The translations under genes and the position numbers were made by a program. A model generated the notes under the pieces. The model did not search any database. It was not told the DNA's origin and saw only the letters and a list, made by a program, of their open reading frames with translations. 17,897 nt of DNA, from assembly GCA_903902945.1 (NCBI GenBank), contig CAIUWU010000061.1:1-17897 (forward strand). Direction: 5' to 3'. Shown piece by piece: positions 15,363-17,897 of this stretch (the stretch's first letter is position 1; each line of letters begins with the position of its first letter). Origin of the DNA: an uncultured Pseudomonadota bacterium. GTDB taxonomy: Bacteria; Pseudomonadota; Gammaproteobacteria; Methylococcales; Methylomonadaceae.

Positions 15363-16032
15363 AATGCTGGCCAGCGTTAACAGTCTGAGCGAAGCCCGGC
15401 AGGTGTTCGCCGCCGGCGCTGACATCATTGATCTGAAACAGCCCCAGCAAGGTGCGCTGGGGGCGTTGCCGGTGGCAGTGGTCAGTGACATCGTCGCCGA
15501 GCTGAAACCTAATGCCTGTATTAGTGCCACTATCGGCGATCTGCCTTTGCAGCCGCAATTAGTTGTCGATGCGGTACAGGCAATGGCCGCCACCGGTGTC
15601 GATTTTGTCAAAATCGGTATTTTCCCGGAAGGTGATCCGCTGGCAACGCTGCAAGCCTTAAGCCCTGTCAGCCAGCAAGGTATCAAGCTGATTGCCGTTC
15701 TGTTTGCCGATACCCGCCCCGATCTGGCGCTGATCACAGCAATCAGGCAGGCAGGTTTTGCCGGCGCGATGCTGGATACCATGGACAAGCGACTAGGCTC
15801 GCTGACCTGTCTGATGAACATCGAACAACTGCAGAATTTTGTCAGCCATTGCCGGGAGTCGGATTTGCTGAGCGGACTGGCCGGTTCTTTACGCGCCGAT
15901 GATATTGGGCTGTTATTACCGTTACAAGCCGATTATCTGGGTTTTCGCGGGGCTTTATGCCGGCAACATTGCCGGACTGATCAGCTGGATGATCTGCAAG
16001 TCCGCCATATCCGTGAGCTGATCGAAGCCTGA
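15355..16032 (+). CDS. mfnB: (5-formylfuran-3-yl)methyl phosphate synthase (MfnB, DUF556)
   Basis: The 225-residue TIM-barrel enzyme condenses two glyceraldehyde-3-phosphate molecules to 4-(hydroxymethyl)-2-furancarboxaldehyde phosphate. This is the first step in making the furan of methanofuran and bacterial methylofuran. Visible family features are GADIIDLKQPQQGALGALP from residue 21 with Lys28, DFVKIGIFPEGD with Lys86, and MLDTMDKRLGSL with Asp141 and Lys145. GLAGSLRADD (174-183) and LGFRGALC (195-202) complete the barrel. The lysines correspond by position to the active-site lysines described for the Methanocaldococcus enzyme. Start 15355 is preferred for its GAGG; starting at 15343 would add four residues. 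It overlaps DUF447 by 8 bases, and a permease gene follows within about 10 bases. Its presence implies that this organism makes a methanofuran-type C1 carrier for formaldehyde oxidation. Confidence 0.92.
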   Translation: MSKMLASVNSLSEARQVFAAGADIIDLKQPQQGALGALPVAVVSDIVAELKPNACISATIGDLPLQPQLVVDAVQAMAATGVDFVKIGIFPEGDPLATLQALSPVSQQGIKLIAVLFADTRPDLALITAIRQAGFAGAMLDTMDKRLGSLTCLMNIEQLQNFVSHCRESDLLSGLAGSLRADDIGLLLPLQADYLGFRGALCRQHCRTDQLDDLQVRHIRELIEA

Positions 16033-16042
16033 TCAGGGTGTG

Positions 16043-16963
16043 ATGCATAACGCACTGATTCAAATGACCGTGCTGATGCTGCTGGGGGCCAGCTGGAACC
16101 GGTTTGCGCCTAATCATCTATCGGCCAGCCAGACCCGTCTGGTCCTGACCACCACCGTCTTTTATTTCTTTTTACCGGCCATGATCTTGCTGGTGCTGTG
16201 GCAGGCACAGTTGGGCAAACAGTCATTGCAGATCAGCGGCGTTGCCTGTTGCAGTATGCTGCTCTCGGTATTGCTGACAGTACTGATTGCCAGACTGTTG
16301 CAATTCAGACCGGCGCAGGCCGGCGCCATTGTGCTGGCTTCAGCGTTTCCCAATGTGACTTATCTGGGATTACCGGTACTGGAACAGATTTTTGGCAGCA
16401 TGGCACGGGCGGTGGTGATTCAGGTCGATTTATTCGCGGTCGCGCCGCTGGTTTACAGTCTGGGGATCGCGATTGCCCGGCATTATGGTCATAGCGATGC
16501 CGCCGATCAGCAAAAATCCTGGCTGAGTTTTTTCAATACCCCGCCATTCTGGGCCATGCTGCTGGCGGTGCTGTTAAACCAGATCCAGTTGCCGCCACCG
16601 GCATGGTTAGCCGGTCTGCTGGAAAAAATGTCGGCACCGGTAGCGCCGCTGATGATTTTTTCACTGGGGCTGGCGTTGAGCTGGCGCGGTGTCAGCTGGC
16701 GTAATCTGCGTTATATCGCCTTGATTGCCGTAATCAAATTACTGTTACAACCGCTTTGGGCTTGGCAAATGGTGAACTGGGTAGGACTGGACAGCAGTTT
16801 GCAGGCAGCGACAGTCATGGATATTGCCATGCCCAGTATGGTGCTGGGTATCATATTCTGTGACCGTTATCATCTCGACAGCGCCTTATATGCCGCGACT
16901 GTAACGCTGACCACGGCATTGAGTATGCTGACGCTGCCGCTCTGGCATCAGGTATTGATATGA
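16043..16963 (+). CDS. AEC (auxin efflux carrier) family permease
   Basis: The 306-residue inner-membrane protein has about ten hydrophobic helices in two groups of five around a polar loop (about 148-165, HYGHSDAADQQKSW), the AEC layout. The first half has FPNVTYLGLPV (102-112), including the conserved Asn/Tyr/Gly/Pro pattern of the substrate-binding crossover. The second half ends in MPSMVLGIIFCDRYHLD and a final TVTLTTALSMLTLPLW helix. Characterised bacterial members move malate, malonate or other organic acids, but the substrate here is unknown. Start 16043 (ATG, AGGG four bases upstream) is preferred over GTG 16040. It lies 10 bases after mfnB and overlaps the CinA-like gene by 4 bases (ATGA), so it is embedded in the presumed C1-cofactor operon. 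That placement could mean transport of a precursor or simply co-transcription. Confidence 0.87.
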   Translation: MHNALIQMTVLMLLGASWNRFAPNHLSASQTRLVLTTTVFYFFLPAMILLVLWQAQLGKQSLQISGVACCSMLLSVLLTVLIARLLQFRPAQAGAIVLASAFPNVTYLGLPVLEQIFGSMARAVVIQVDLFAVAPLVYSLGIAIARHYGHSDAADQQKSWLSFFNTPPFWAMLLAVLLNQIQLPPPAWLAGLLEKMSAPVAPLMIFSLGLALSWRGVSWRNLRYIALIAVIKLLLQPLWAWQMVNWVGLDSSLQAATVMDIAMPSMVLGIIFCDRYHLDSALYAATVTLTTALSMLTLPLWHQVLI

Positions 16964-17897
16964 AACCGGTTGCGGAAATTTTTTCTCAGGGCGAAGAAGT
17001 CATCACCGGGCAGACGGTTGATAGCAATGCAGCCTGGTTGTCGCAACGTCTGACAGAAGCCGGATTTAGCGTCAAACGCCATACCGCAGTCGGTGATCAG
17101 CTGAAAGATCTGATTGAATTGTTCAGCGAAATTGCCGGTCGTGCTGACTGCTGTATCTGTACCGGTGGGCTGGGACCGACGCTGGATGACCTGACCGCCG
17201 AAGCGGTGGTGCGTGCCAGCGGACAGCCGCTGGTGTTTGATCCGCAGGCGTTGGCAGCTATCGAGCAGTATTACGCCTGTCGGCAACGGCTGATGCCCGA
17301 GGCTAATCGCAAGCAAGCTTATTTACCGGCTGAAGCGACCCGGATCGATAATCCGCTGGGTACGGCGCCGGGATTTGCGCTGGCATTCAAGCGCTGCTGG
17401 TTTGTATTCCTGCCCGGTGTACCGGCAGAAATGCAGGCTATGTATCTGGAGACAGTCAAGGCGCAGCTGCAGCAGCGTTTCAGATTGGATCCTGACTGTC
17501 TGGTGACCTTGCGCAGTGTCGGTATCGGCGAGTCGGCTATTCAGCAGGCCCTGGCTGATTTGGCATTACCTGACGCGGTAACCCTGGGTTTCCGGGCAGC
17601 CGTCAATGAGGTACAGACCAAATTGCTGTTTCCGGCAGATTTTTGTCCAGTCGAAAAACAGCAGTGGGCGCGGCAGGTTGCCGGGTTGATTGGTGATTAT
17701 GTGTTTGCCATCGATGGGCTGACCGAGCCACAAGGCGATTTGTTGAGCGTAATCGACGGCTATCTGCAGCGCAATAATCTGCGGCTGCTGGTGCTGGAAA
17801 CGGCTACTCAGGGCTTACTGGCTGCCCAATGTTTGGGATACCAATGGTTGCAAGATGCTCAGATCAGATTGCAAATCGATGCCGAGCCGCGGCAATG
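16960..17897 (+). CDS. CinA/YfaY-like protein, partial (runs off the window)
   Basis: The frame is open to the window edge: 312 residues plus two bases. The first part is a CinA-type MoCF (MoaB/Mog-like) domain: EIFSQGEEVITGQTVDSNAAW (6-26), TGGLGPTLDDLT (68-79), RKQAYLP (117-123), NPLGTAPGFA (131-140) and LPGVPAEMQAM (151-161). A middle domain (about 175-250) and the start of a PncC-like domain follow. This overall pattern resembles E. coli YfaY more than classical CinA. CinA proteins hydrolyse ADP-ribose and/or deamidate NMN for pyridine salvage, in the cytoplasm. The deamidase signature, usually ESCTGG, reads ETATQG (280-285), so that activity may be lost. Its start overlaps the permease stop, so it is likely the next gene of the same operon. 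The C-terminus is not visible. Confidence 0.88.
   Translation, partial: MKPVAEIFSQGEEVITGQTVDSNAAWLSQRLTEAGFSVKRHTAVGDQLKDLIELFSEIAGRADCCICTGGLGPTLDDLTAEAVVRASGQPLVFDPQALAAIEQYYACRQRLMPEANRKQAYLPAEATRIDNPLGTAPGFALAFKRCWFVFLPGVPAEMQAMYLETVKAQLQQRFRLDPDCLVTLRSVGIGESAIQQALADLALPDAVTLGFRAAVNEVQTKLLFPADFCPVEKQQWARQVAGLIGDYVFAIDGLTEPQGDLLSVIDGYLQRNNLRLLVLETATQGLLAAQCLGYQWLQDAQIRLQIDAEPRQ

Noticed and set aside
1..17897. CRISPR arrays, tRNA/rRNA genes, insertion sequences or defence islands
   Set aside because: No direct repeat array, transposase, inverted-repeat ends, tRNA cloverleaf or rRNA sequence was seen; gene content and base use are uniform and chromosomal in character.

Overview
The window looks like a chromosomal stretch of a gammaproteobacterial type I methanotroph (Methylococcales, Methylomonas-like). 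Two things support this. The housekeeping genes are gammaproteobacterial in type: long-form PurL, a dapA-bamC pair and an AlaC-type aminotransferase. Near the 3' end there is an archaeal-type cofactor gene, mfnB ((5-formylfuran-3-yl)methyl phosphate synthase, methanofuran/methylofuran pathway), overlapping a DUF447 gene. In bacteria these two families are essentially a signature of tetrahydromethanopterin/methylofuran-dependent C1 metabolism. The genus is an inference; no rRNA or methane oxidation gene is present.

Layout. Positions 1-166 hold the C-terminal end of a LysR-type regulator. It converges on, and overlaps by 32 bp, a minus-strand PfkB-family sugar kinase (135-1076). Everything after this is on the plus strand. 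A 51-residue single-span membrane peptide (1192-1347) comes first. Then follows an amino-acid block, alaC - hom - thrC (1463-5094), closed by a strong intrinsic terminator. recJ (5149-6891) starts 11 bases after that terminator. Next come a GT39/GT83 (ArnT-like) membrane glycosyltransferase broken by a one-base deletion near 7077, and a PAP2 lipid phosphatase (8413-9090). dapA and bamC follow under their own promoter with a 4-bp overlap, and end at a hairpin at 10809-10830. purL (10874-14746) leads into DUF447, mfnB, an AEC-family permease and a CinA/YfaY-like gene that runs off the window. These last four are translationally coupled or tightly packed.

How the genes relate. hom, thrC and dapA belong to aspartate-family amino acid synthesis (threonine and lysine/diaminopimelate branches), and alaC supplies alanine. 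No thrB is present in the window. The glycosyltransferase/PAP2 pair probably acts on polyprenyl-phosphate-linked sugars or lipid A. The terminal block is probably a C1-cofactor locus; MfnB makes the furan ring of methanofuran-type cofactors. The roles of DUF447, the AEC permease and the CinA-like protein in that context are unproven and are the best candidates here for undescribed biology.

There is no gene-free stretch longer than about 120 bases. No tRNA, rRNA, CRISPR array, insertion sequence or prophage signal was seen.
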